Made by a program: the position numbers and the translations under genes
Assembly (NCBI RefSeq): GCF_003846175.1
Contig: NZ_ML123048.1
Span: 812,537 to 876,536 of the forward strand
Length of the DNA: 64,000 bases
Origin: Streptomyces sp. ADI95-17
Lineage (GTDB): Bacteria > Actinomycetota > Actinomycetes > Streptomycetales > Streptomycetaceae
Direction of reading: 5' to 3'
Notes under the pieces: model-generated
Told to the model about the DNA's origin: nothing
The model's input: only the letters and a program-made list of their open reading frames with translations
Database searches by the model: none
Shown: in pieces, positions 1 through 6,480 of the stretch
How the letters are laid out: every line of letters starts with the position of its first letter
Numbering within the stretch: position 1 is the first letter of the stretch

Positions 1-447
1 GGTGTAGCAGTCGGGTTCCTTGCGGCCGTCGGCGTAGTAGACGGGGCGCGGGGTGACGGTGATGTCGGTGTCGGCGCCCATCGCGTACCACCAGCAGATG
101 TTGGCGACGGTGTAGCCGGGGTGGGCTCGGCGGGCGGCGTCCCAGAGTTTGTCGCCCGCGACCAGTCCGTTGTGCTGGCGCCAGAGCAGGACGTCGCCGA
201 GCTCGCGGAAGTACCAGCCGTTGGCGACGATGCCGTGCTCGGCAGGGGTGGTGCCGGTGAGGAAGGTGGACTGGGCCGCGCAGGTGACGGCGGGCAGGAC
301 GGTGCCGAGCGGGGCGTGGGTGCCGGACTGTCCCAGGGCCTTCAGGTGCGGCATGTGGTCGAGGAGCTGTGGGGTGAGGCCGACGACGTCGATGACGAGG
401 AGAGGGGTGGGGGTGAGGGTCCCGGTGGGCTGCTCGGCTGTGGTCAT
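1..447 (-). CDS. eboF: EboF-like alkaline phosphatase superfamily protein (3' part missing)
   Basis: Partial gene: it starts with ATG at 447 and runs off the left edge, giving 149 codons. The sequence opens with a run like TPLLVIDVVGLTP, where the Asp would be the first metal ligand of the type I phosphodiesterase/nucleotide pyrophosphatase fold. It continues with LPAVTCAAQSTFLTG, the region of the catalytic Thr, and EHGIVANGWYF, all typical of that superfamily. The start overlaps the stop of the upstream EboE gene by ATGA, so it is the last visible gene of the Ebo-type operon. In this context the likely name is EboF, the phosphatase-like member of the metabolite-traffic cluster; its substrate is not known. 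A generic nucleotide pyrophosphatase is the alternative reading from sequence alone. Confidence 0.85.
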   Translation of the reverse strand, partial: MTTAEQPTGTLTPTPLLVIDVVGLTPQLLDHMPHLKALGQSGTHAPLGTVLPAVTCAAQSTFLTGTTPAEHGIVANGWYFRELGDVLLWRQHNGLVAGDKLWDAARRAHPGYTVANICWWYAMGADTDITVTPRPVYYADGRKEPDCYT

Positions 448-1619
448 GGGAGCTCCTTGAGGCCGAGGTCGACCAGGAGGTCGCGGGCGAGGGTGAGTTC
501 GGCGGCGATGCCGTCGGCGAGCTGGGTGCGGGTACGGGGCCGCAGCGCGGCCGGGAGCGCCTGCCAGGTGTACGTCTCGACCTCCAGGTGCCTGGTGAGG
601 GGGCGTGCGCCGCCCACCAGGCGGGTCAGGGTGGATCGGAGTACGGGAAGGGTGGAGGTGAGCGGTGGCGCGGGTGGTGCGTGCAGGGGGACGTGGAAGT
701 GGGCGCGCCAGGGGGCTCCGTCCGGCAGGGCCCGGCCGGTGACGGCCTCGTCGAGGTCGTCGGTGCCGCGCAGTCCGGCGGCGGTGCTGGTGCGGGTCTG
801 GTGCAGGAAGCGGGGTTCGGCGAAGGCGGCGAGTGCGGTGCGTACCTCGGGGAGGTGGGGGTGTTCGGCGTGCAGTGCGGCGGAGAGCTGTGATTTGACG
901 ATCGGGATGTCCGCGGCGCCCAGTGTGTCCAGGGCGGTGTGGGGCTCCTCGAAGGAGGTGGCGAGGTGGCAGGTGTCGACGCAGATGCCGATGCGTGGGT
1001 GTGCGACGGCGGTGAGTGGGGCGATGGCGTCGGCGGTGGTCTCGACGGTGCAGCCCGGCTCGGGTTCGAGTCCGACGCGGATGGATTTGCCGGTGAGTTC
1101 GGCGAGGGCGTCGAGGCGTTCGCCGAGGGTGGTGAGCGCGGTGTGTGCGGTGCGGGCCGCTTCCGGGTCCGATTCGAAGGGGGTGCGCCAGGCGATCGGG
1201 AGGGTGGAGATGGTTCCTTCGGTGGCGTCGTCGGGGAGCAGGCCGGCCAGGAGCCGGGCGAGGTCGGTGGTGTGGGCGAGCCGTTCGGGGTCCGTCCAGT
1301 CCGGCTTGTACACCCGGTACTTGACCTCGTCGGCGCCGAATCCCTCGTACGGGAAGCCGTTGAGGGTGACGACCTCCAGGCCCCGGCGGTCCAGTTCGGC
1401 GTGCAGGGACCGCAGTTCGGCCGGGTCGTTGACCAGGGTGCGGGCCGCGTCCCTGGCGAGCCAGAGGCCGATGCCGAGCCGGTCGCGGCCGAGGCGCTTG
1501 CGGACGGGTTCGCAGTGGTCGCGCAGTTGGGCGCGGACGCCGTCGAGTGTCTCGGCGGGGTGGACGTTGGTGCAGTACGAGAGGTGGACGGTGGTGCCGT
1601 CGGGGTGGCGGAAGCGCAT
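444..1619 (-). CDS. eboE: EboE, TIM-barrel metabolite traffic protein
   Basis: 391 residues. ATG at 1619 is preferred over an in-frame upstream start because it lies 4 nt after the stop of the TatD gene and the protein then begins MRFRHPDGTTVHLSYCTNVHPAETL. That opening, LSYCTNVHPAET, together with the later VGLEPEPGC and ICVDTCHLATSFE segments, is what I associate with EboE, a sugar-phosphate-isomerase/epimerase-like TIM barrel. The acidic and histidine residues in those segments are probable divalent-metal ligands. The 3' end overlaps eboF by 4 nt, which implies translational coupling. The ebo genes are known from Nostoc punctiforme, where they are needed to move a scytonemin precursor to the periplasm; the reaction EboE catalyses is unknown. 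Confidence 0.88.
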   Translation of the reverse strand: MRFRHPDGTTVHLSYCTNVHPAETLDGVRAQLRDHCEPVRKRLGRDRLGIGLWLARDAARTLVNDPAELRSLHAELDRRGLEVVTLNGFPYEGFGADEVKYRVYKPDWTDPERLAHTTDLARLLAGLLPDDATEGTISTLPIAWRTPFESDPEAARTAHTALTTLGERLDALAELTGKSIRVGLEPEPGCTVETTADAIAPLTAVAHPRIGICVDTCHLATSFEEPHTALDTLGAADIPIVKSQLSAALHAEHPHLPEVRTALAAFAEPRFLHQTRTSTAAGLRGTDDLDEAVTGRALPDGAPWRAHFHVPLHAPPAPPLTSTLPVLRSTLTRLVGGARPLTRHLEVETYTWQALPAALRPRTRTQLADGIAAELTLARDLLVDLGLKELP

Positions 1620-1623
1620 CGCC

Positions 1624-2472
1624 TCACTCCCCTCCGCGCAGGATGGAGTTGCCCTCGTGGAGGGGTTCGGGCGTGGCGATGCCCAGCTGGAGCCGGCCGC
1701 TCTGCCCGTAGAACTCGACGGGGTTGCGCCAGAGCACCTTGTCGACGTCGTCGTCGCCGAACCCGGCGGCGAGCATCGCGTCACCCACCTTGCGGGTCTT
1801 GAGCGGATCGCTCCGGCCCCAGTCGGCCGCCGAGTTGACCAGGATCTTCTCGGTGCCGTAGATCCTGAGAATCGCGATCATGCGGTCCTCGTCCATCTTG
1901 GTGTCGGGGTAGATGGAGAAGCCGGCCCAGCAGCCGCTGTCCCTGGCGTCCTTCACGGTCGTCTCGTTGAGGTGGTCGAGCAGCACCCGCTCCGGGGGGA
2001 GGTGGGATTCGCGGACGACGTCGATGGTGCGGTGCAGCCCGGCGAGCTTGTCCCGGTGGGGGGTGTGCACGAGGGCGGGCAGGCCGTGGTCGGCGGCGAG
2101 CTGGAGCTGGGTGGCCAGGGCGGTGTCCTCGGCCGGGGTCATGGAGTCGTAGCCGATCTCACCGACGGCCACGACGGAGTCCTTGACCAGATAGCGGGGC
2201 AGGGCGTCCAGGACGGGGGTGCAGCGCGGGTCGTTCGCCTCCTTGGGGTTGAGGGCGAGCGTGCAGTGGTGGGCGATGCCGTACTGGGCGGCGCGGAAGG
2301 GTTCCCAGCCGAGCAGGGCGTCGAAATAGTCGAAGAAGCTGGCGGGCGAGGTTCGGGGCTGGCCGAGCCAGAAGGAGGGCTCCACGAGGGCGCGGACTCC
2401 CGCGTCGTACATCGCCTGGTAGTCGTCCGTGGTGCGGGAGGTCATGTGGATGTGCGGGTCGAAGATGCGCAT
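1624..2472 (-). CDS. eboB: EboB, TatD-family metal-dependent hydrolase
   Basis: 282 residues, TIM-barrel amidohydrolase of the TatD type. Visible metal-site residues are HIH at 7-9 (after FDP), Glu105 in VAVGEIGYDS, His136 and His139 in LVHTPHR, His167 in LLDHLNE and Asp217 in NSAADWG. Classical TatD enzymes are Mg-dependent nucleases or phosphoesterases, but within Ebo clusters the substrate is unknown and a small-molecule role is more likely. The ATG overlaps the stop of eboA by one base (TGATG) and the gene ends 4 nt before eboE. Length is near the family norm of about 260 residues. Family assignment is secure; the Ebo role rests on the neighbours. Confidence 0.9.
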   Translation of the reverse strand: MRIFDPHIHMTSRTTDDYQAMYDAGVRALVEPSFWLGQPRTSPASFFDYFDALLGWEPFRAAQYGIAHHCTLALNPKEANDPRCTPVLDALPRYLVKDSVVAVGEIGYDSMTPAEDTALATQLQLAADHGLPALVHTPHRDKLAGLHRTIDVVRESHLPPERVLLDHLNETTVKDARDSGCWAGFSIYPDTKMDEDRMIAILRIYGTEKILVNSAADWGRSDPLKTRKVGDAMLAAGFGDDDVDKVLWRNPVEFYGQSGRLQLGIATPEPLHEGNSILRGGE

Positions 2473-3137
2473 CAGGACTCCTCCGTGGGGGCGGCGGCAC
2501 CGGGGGTGGTGAGTTCGAGGACGCGGGTGAGGTCGGCCGGGACATCGCGGCCCGCCGCGATGCGTTCGGCTGCGAAGTCGCCGAGCATCCGGGCGAGTTC
2601 GGCGTCACCGCGGGCGCGGCGGGCCAGGCCGTCGACGGCTTCGACTCCGACCCCGGTGAAGAGGCATTTGAGGACGGCGTGGCGCCAGTTGTGCGCTTCG
2701 AGATGGGTGGCGGCGTACGGTCCGACGGCCGCGGCGATGAGCCGGGTGTCATTGGTGCGCAGTGCGTCCTCGACGAGCGGAAGGGCGGTGGGGCCGAGGT
2801 CCAGCCGGTGCAGGGTGAGCAGGACGGCGCGTCGTTCGGCGGCGGTGCCCTGTTCGTAGAGCCTGGTCAGGGCGGGCAGCGTGGCTCTGGCTTCGATGAG
2901 CAGGAGGGCGCGTACGGAGTCGGCGTGTTCGAGTCCGGCGTGCCGGCCGGCCGCGGCGTAGCGCAGCTCCCACGGTGGGGCGGCGTAGGGGCCGCCGGGT
3001 TGTTCGGTGTCCTGGTGGGCGGCGGCGTGTTCCGCCTCGGCGAGCGCCTCGTCGAGCCAGGCGCGCGCGGCTCCGCCGAGCTGTGCGTCGAGCTCCTTGC
3101 GGGTCAGCAGCGGGGGGTTCGTCGGGGACATCGGCAT
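2472..3137 (-). CDS. eboA: EboA domain protein
   Basis: 221 residues, mostly alpha-helical and Ala/Leu/Arg-rich, with no catalytic motif I can recognise. Segments such as PALTRLYEQGTAAERRAVLLTLHRLDLGPTALPLVEDALRTNDTRLIAAAVGPYA look like HEAT-type helical repeats, which fits EboA. Two in-frame ATGs lie at 3137 and 3131; the first is chosen because a GGGAG box sits about 7 nt upstream. It begins 21 nt after the TIM-barrel isomerase gene and its stop overlaps eboB by one base. The identity is based on the repeat-like helices, the length and the position between the isomerase and TatD genes. Function unknown; probably a scaffold or adaptor in metabolite traffic. Confidence 0.8.
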   Translation of the reverse strand: MPMSPTNPPLLTRKELDAQLGGAARAWLDEALAEAEHAAAHQDTEQPGGPYAAPPWELRYAAAGRHAGLEHADSVRALLLIEARATLPALTRLYEQGTAAERRAVLLTLHRLDLGPTALPLVEDALRTNDTRLIAAAVGPYAATHLEAHNWRHAVLKCLFTGVGVEAVDGLARRARGDAELARMLGDFAAERIAAGRDVPADLTRVLELTTPGAAAPTEES

Positions 3138-3158
3138 GGCGTCGCTCCCTTCGGCGGT

Positions 3159-4061
3159 TCAGCGGCTCGACGGACTGTGGCTCGACGGGCTGTGGCTCGA
3201 TGGGCTGTGGCTCGACGGGCTGTGCTTGCGGAGGAACTCGATGGAGGTGCGGGCGAGTTCGGGTCCGGCGTGGGAGTGGCGGGGCAGTTCGACGACGGTG
3301 AGGCCCCGGTAGCCGGTGTCCGAGAGGGTGTCGAGTGCTTCGAGCACGGGCGGGAAGTCGATCTCGCCCTCGCCGAAGGGGAGGTGTTCATGGACGCCGC
3401 GGCGCATGTCCTCGATCTGGACGTGGCGGAGCCAGGGGGCGGCCTCGCGGACGCAGTCGACGGGCATGGCGGGTTCCAGGCACTGGCAGTGGCCGATGTC
3501 GAGGGTGAGTCCGAGCGGTGCGGGATCTCCGGTGAGGACGCGCAGGTGGTGGAAGTCGGCGAGTGTGGCGAGGAGGTGGCCGGGCTCGGGTTCGATCGCG
3601 AGGGGGATGCCGGAGCGGTCGGCGGCTTCCAGTACCGGGGTGAGGGAGCCGGTGAGCCGTTGCCAGGCGGTGTCGGGGGTGGTGTCGGGCGGGGTGATGC
3701 CGCTGAAGCAGTGCACGGCGTGGGCGCCGAGGTCAGCGGCGATGCGCACGGCCCGGACGAGCAGCCGGGTGCGGGCGGCGCGGGCCTCCGGGTCCGGGTC
3801 GAGGAGGGAGGGGCCGTGCTTGCGGCGCGGGTCGAGGACGTAGCGGGCGCCGGTCTCCACGGTGACGCCGAGCCCGAGGTCCTGAAGCCGGGCCGCCACG
3901 TGGGCGGTGCGGGCGGCGAGGTCCGGGGCGAGGGGGTCGAGGTGCATGTGGTCGAGGGTCAGGCCGACCCCGTCGTACCCGAGGTCGGCGAGGAGCCCGA
4001 GGGCGTCGTCCAGGCGGAGGTCGGTGAGCCCGTTGGTGCCGTAGCCGAGGCGGATCGTCAT
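3159..4061 (-). CDS. Sugar phosphate isomerase/epimerase (TIM barrel) in Ebo operon
   Basis: 300 residues, xylose-isomerase-like TIM barrel (AP-endonuclease-2 fold). It starts MTIRLGYGTNGLTDLRLDDALGLLADLGYDGVGL, the usual first strand and helix. Probable metal ligands are in AIEPEPGHLL, LTLDIGHCQ and RHVQIEDMRRGVHEHLPFGEGEIDF, the last being the typical C-terminal barrel signature. The ATG overlaps the prenyltransferase stop by 4 nt (ATGA). The C-terminus carries four copies of a five-residue HSPSS unit encoded by a 15-bp tandem repeat and is probably a disordered tail. With EboE this gives two TIM-barrel isomerase-like proteins in one operon, so they may act on successive intermediates. Substrate unknown. 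Confidence 0.85.
   Translation of the reverse strand: MTIRLGYGTNGLTDLRLDDALGLLADLGYDGVGLTLDHMHLDPLAPDLAARTAHVAARLQDLGLGVTVETGARYVLDPRRKHGPSLLDPDPEARAARTRLLVRAVRIAADLGAHAVHCFSGITPPDTTPDTAWQRLTGSLTPVLEAADRSGIPLAIEPEPGHLLATLADFHHLRVLTGDPAPLGLTLDIGHCQCLEPAMPVDCVREAAPWLRHVQIEDMRRGVHEHLPFGEGEIDFPPVLEALDTLSDTGYRGLTVVELPRHSHAGPELARTSIEFLRKHSPSSHSPSSHSPSSHSPSSR
3166..3225. repeat. 15-bp tandem repeat, 4 copies
   Basis: Four adjoining copies of CTCGACGGGCTGTGG with single-base differences, at 3166-3180, 3181-3195, 3196-3210 and 3211-3225. They encode the HSPSS repeats at the C-terminus of the TIM-barrel isomerase. Copy number is likely to vary between strains because the reading frame is kept by any whole-unit change. 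Confidence 0.95.
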
Positions 4062-5233
4062 GTCGGGCTCACCTTCCGGGCGAGAGTGCGGGCGATCGGT
4101 ACGAGTCCCATGACGGCGAGCGCCGTGCCGACCGCTCCGGTGCGGGCGGCGAGTGCGGCCTGGAGCGGGATCATCGCCCGGATGCCGCCGCCGACGGCGC
4201 GCTGGGTCAGCGGCGGGGAGGGGTTGAGCGCGGCGTGCAGGAGCGGGACGGCGGCCGTCCGGACGTAGGAGCCGGTGAGCGCGGTGCGCACGAGGCCGGG
4301 GGCGGTGACGGCGAGGGGCGCGGATGGGCGGTGCGCGGGGCGCGGGAGGGACCGGTCTCCGCCCCGTCCACTCCGCATGCGCGGGGCTGCGCCCGGTGCC
4401 CCACGCCGTTCACGACGCGTCTGCGCGGTCGTCTCCGGGGCTGTGCCCGGTTCCCCGCCCCGCGCACGCTCCGTCTGCGCGGTCACCCCCGGGGCCGTCC
4501 CCCGTTCCCCGCCCCGCCCATTCTCCGTCCGCGCGGTCGTCCCCCGGGCCGTGCCCGGTTCCCCGCCCCGCGCACGCCGGGTGTGCAGGGCTGCCGCCCC
4601 CAGTGCGGTGACGGCCGCGAGGGCGGCGAGGGGGGCGGTGGTCGATCCGCCGTGTGCCTCGTGGCGGGAGACGGCGGTGACGGCGTAGGTGTGCGCGCCG
4701 AGCAGGCCGGCGGCCGGAAGGGCACCGAGCACGGAGCCGCGCGCGGCCGGATCCGGCCCCGCCCCGGGCCCCGTCGTCCGCACCGCCGCCCCGGTGGCGG
4801 TGGCTCCGAGCAGCAGGTCGAGTCCGCGGGCGGCGGCCATCGCCGCGGGTCCGGCCGGGGTGTGCTTCAGCCGCAGGTCGTACGCCCACACGGTGGCCGC
4901 CAGTCCGGTGGCCACCGCGAGGGCCGGGCGGCCGGCCCGGGCCGCGAGCCCCAGACCGGCGGCGGTCAGCGCGCCCGCCGCCGCCAGGGCCGCTCCGGGT
5001 GCGATCCGCCCCGAGGGGATCGGCCGGTGCGGGCGGTCGACGGCGTCCTCCGCGCGGTCGGCCCAGTCGTTGAGCGCCATGCCCGCCTCGTACAGGCAGA
5101 GCGAGGCGCCGACGGCGAGTGCGGTCGAGCCGTTGGGGCGCCGGCCGCTCGCCGCCGCCCCGGCCAGCGCGTCGCCGGGGACGGTGAACAACGCGGACAC
5201 CCGTAGCAGTTCCGCCCAGGCGCGTGCCGTCAT
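4058..5233 (-). CDS. eboC: EboC, UbiA-type prenyltransferase (SCO3242-like)
   Basis: 391 residues. UbiA-superfamily integral membrane prenyltransferase; the first Asp-rich motif is LNDWADRAEDAVDRPHR with N55, D56, D59, D63 and D66, followed by PIPSGRI. A second loop reads YDLRLKHTPAGP. Several Ala/Leu/Gly-rich hydrophobic helices follow. ATG at 5233 overlaps the cyclase stop by ATGA, and its own stop overlaps the next ATG in the same way. Length exceeds the usual 280-300 residues because of an 85-residue hydrophilic Arg/Gly/Thr/Pro insert (about 215-300) built of 18-residue repeats. UbiA enzymes join a prenyl chain to a ring or cyclitol acceptor; with an inositol-phosphate-type cyclase just upstream a cyclitol acceptor is an attractive guess, not shown. 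Confidence 0.88.
   Translation of the reverse strand: MTARAWAELLRVSALFTVPGDALAGAAASGRRPNGSTALAVGASLCLYEAGMALNDWADRAEDAVDRPHRPIPSGRIAPGAALAAAGALTAAGLGLAARAGRPALAVATGLAATVWAYDLRLKHTPAGPAAMAAARGLDLLLGATATGAAVRTTGPGAGPDPAARGSVLGALPAAGLLGAHTYAVTAVSRHEAHGGSTTAPLAALAAVTALGAAALHTRRARGGEPGTARGTTARTENGRGGERGTAPGVTAQTERARGGEPGTAPETTAQTRRERRGAPGAAPRMRSGRGGDRSLPRPAHRPSAPLAVTAPGLVRTALTGSYVRTAAVPLLHAALNPSPPLTQRAVGGGIRAMIPLQAALAARTGAVGTALAVMGLVPIARTLARKVSPT
4421..4581. repeat. 54-bp tandem repeat, 3 copies, inside eboC
   Basis: Three imperfect copies at 4421-4474, 4475-4528 and 4529-4581, each encoding an 18-residue unit of the type RGGEPGTAP-x-TTAQTE. A decayed fourth copy may extend toward 4381. They lie in a hydrophilic insert of the prenyltransferase between predicted membrane helices and look like a recent in-frame expansion. 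Confidence 0.9.
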
Positions 5234-6348
5234 CGTTCCCCCCGCAGCGTTCCGGCGAAGGCGAGCAACTCCTGGTACTGCTCGAAGAGGGCGGCCGGGC
5301 CGCCGTCCGGGTCCTTGAAGTAGAAGCCGAGCTGGGGCAGCGGGCCGCTCAGTCCCCGCTCGTGGGCGCGGGCCAGCAGCCTGGCCAGATCCAGGACCAG
5401 GGGCGCGGCCAGTGCCGAATCGCAGCCCTGCCAGGTGGTCTGGAGCACCATCCGCGCGCCGAGGAACCCGTCGAACGCGATGTGGTCCCAGGCGGTCTTC
5501 CAGTCGCCGAGGGCCGGTACGTCGTCGATGTGGACCTCGCCCTCGGGTGCGGTGCCCAGGGTGTCGGCGAGTACGCGTTCCTTGCCCGCGTTCTTGGCGG
5601 CCGCCGCGCCCGGGTCGGCCAGCGCCGCTCCGTCGCCGCCGCCGAGCAGGTTGGTGCCGGACCAGGCCCGTACGGGCAGGGCGCGTTGCACGAACATCGG
5701 GGCGAGTACGGAGCGGAGCAGGGTCTGGCCGGTCTTGCCGTCGCGGCCCGCGTGAGGAAGTCCGCAGTCCGCGACGGTGTCCTGGAGGGCGGGGGTGCGC
5801 AGCCCGGTGGAGGGGGTGAAGTTGACGTAGGGGCAGCCGGCCCGCAGTGCGGCCGCCGCGTAGAGCGAGCTGGCGGGCAGCCGTTGTTCGCCGGGGTCCG
5901 GGAGGGGTTCGGTGGACGCCACGTTGATGACGACCGTCCTGGCCAGCTCGTTGCGGTGCGTGAAGTCGGTGAGGTCGGCGGCGAAGGCGGCGATGAGTTC
6001 CTCGTCGCTGCGGGTGTCGCCGGGCAGTGGCCCGCCGGGCCGGATCCCGGTGTCCGCGGCGGCGAGTTCGGCGTGCACCGCCGAAGGCAGTCCGTGCGGC
6101 AGTACTCCCCCGGCGGCCAGTGCCTCGGCCCGTTTCGGCAGCGGGCAGCCGGTGGTGTCGTGTCCGCCGAAGACGAGCGAGGTGAGTGCGGGCAGCCCGC
6201 TGTCGGCGAAGGGTGGGGTCTCGGTGACCATGCCTGCCGCCGGGTGGAGCCCTGCCGCGACCGCCGCGCACCCCGCGGTGGCGGTGGTGGCGACGGAGCC
6301 GCGTGCTCCGATGAACCAGACTCCGGTACGTACGGCGGGTGCTGACAC
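5230..6348 (-). CDS. Inositol-3-phosphate synthase-like cyclase
   Basis: 372 residues, INO1 family: NAD-dependent cyclisation of glucose 6-phosphate to inositol 3-phosphate in characterised members. The Rossmann entry is WFIGARGSVATT (G14, R16, G17, S18). GRDGKTGQT at 201-209, NLLGGGDG at 233-240, the lysine-rich KNAGK at 252-256 and DWKTAWDHIAFDGFLG from 282 are family motifs around the NAD and active site. It is the first gene of the Ebo-type operon and overlaps eboC by 4 nt. An operon-internal cyclase suggests that a cyclitol or related carbocycle is the building block made here. Ebo clusters elsewhere carry a dehydroquinate-synthase-like cyclase (EboD), so this may be a functional substitute. 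Family call secure; exact product inferred. Confidence 0.88.
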   Translation of the reverse strand: MSAPAVRTGVWFIGARGSVATTATAGCAAVAAGLHPAAGMVTETPPFADSGLPALTSLVFGGHDTTGCPLPKRAEALAAGGVLPHGLPSAVHAELAAADTGIRPGGPLPGDTRSDEELIAAFAADLTDFTHRNELARTVVINVASTEPLPDPGEQRLPASSLYAAAALRAGCPYVNFTPSTGLRTPALQDTVADCGLPHAGRDGKTGQTLLRSVLAPMFVQRALPVRAWSGTNLLGGGDGAALADPGAAAAKNAGKERVLADTLGTAPEGEVHIDDVPALGDWKTAWDHIAFDGFLGARMVLQTTWQGCDSALAAPLVLDLARLLARAHERGLSGPLPQLGFYFKDPDGGPAALFEQYQELLAFAGTLRGER

Positions 6349-6424
6349 GGGCTGCCTCCCTGGCTGGGGGTGCTGGCTGGGCAGAGCGGGTGGCGCTGTG
6401 CGTCGAGGGGTGGGACCGGCCGGG

Positions 6425-6465
6425 GACGGCGGGCGGGGGTGTTGTGGTCTCCCCCGCCCGCCGTC
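6425..6465 (-). terminator. Terminator hairpin downstream of the ThuA/PQQ mosaic gene
   Basis: Perfect 15-bp inverted repeat at 6425-6439 and 6451-6465 around an 11-base loop, 16 nt after the stop at 6481. It separates the mosaic gene from the Ebo-type operon, so the two blocks are likely separate transcripts. There is no T-tract, which is usual in Streptomyces. Confidence 0.75.
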
Positions 6466-6480
6466 GCCGGGGTGCGCGCC

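Noticed and set aside
121..2859. Long plus-strand frame across the eboF, eboE, eboB and eboA genes.
   Set aside because: It crosses several well-supported minus-strand genes and is Arg/Ser-rich without domains.
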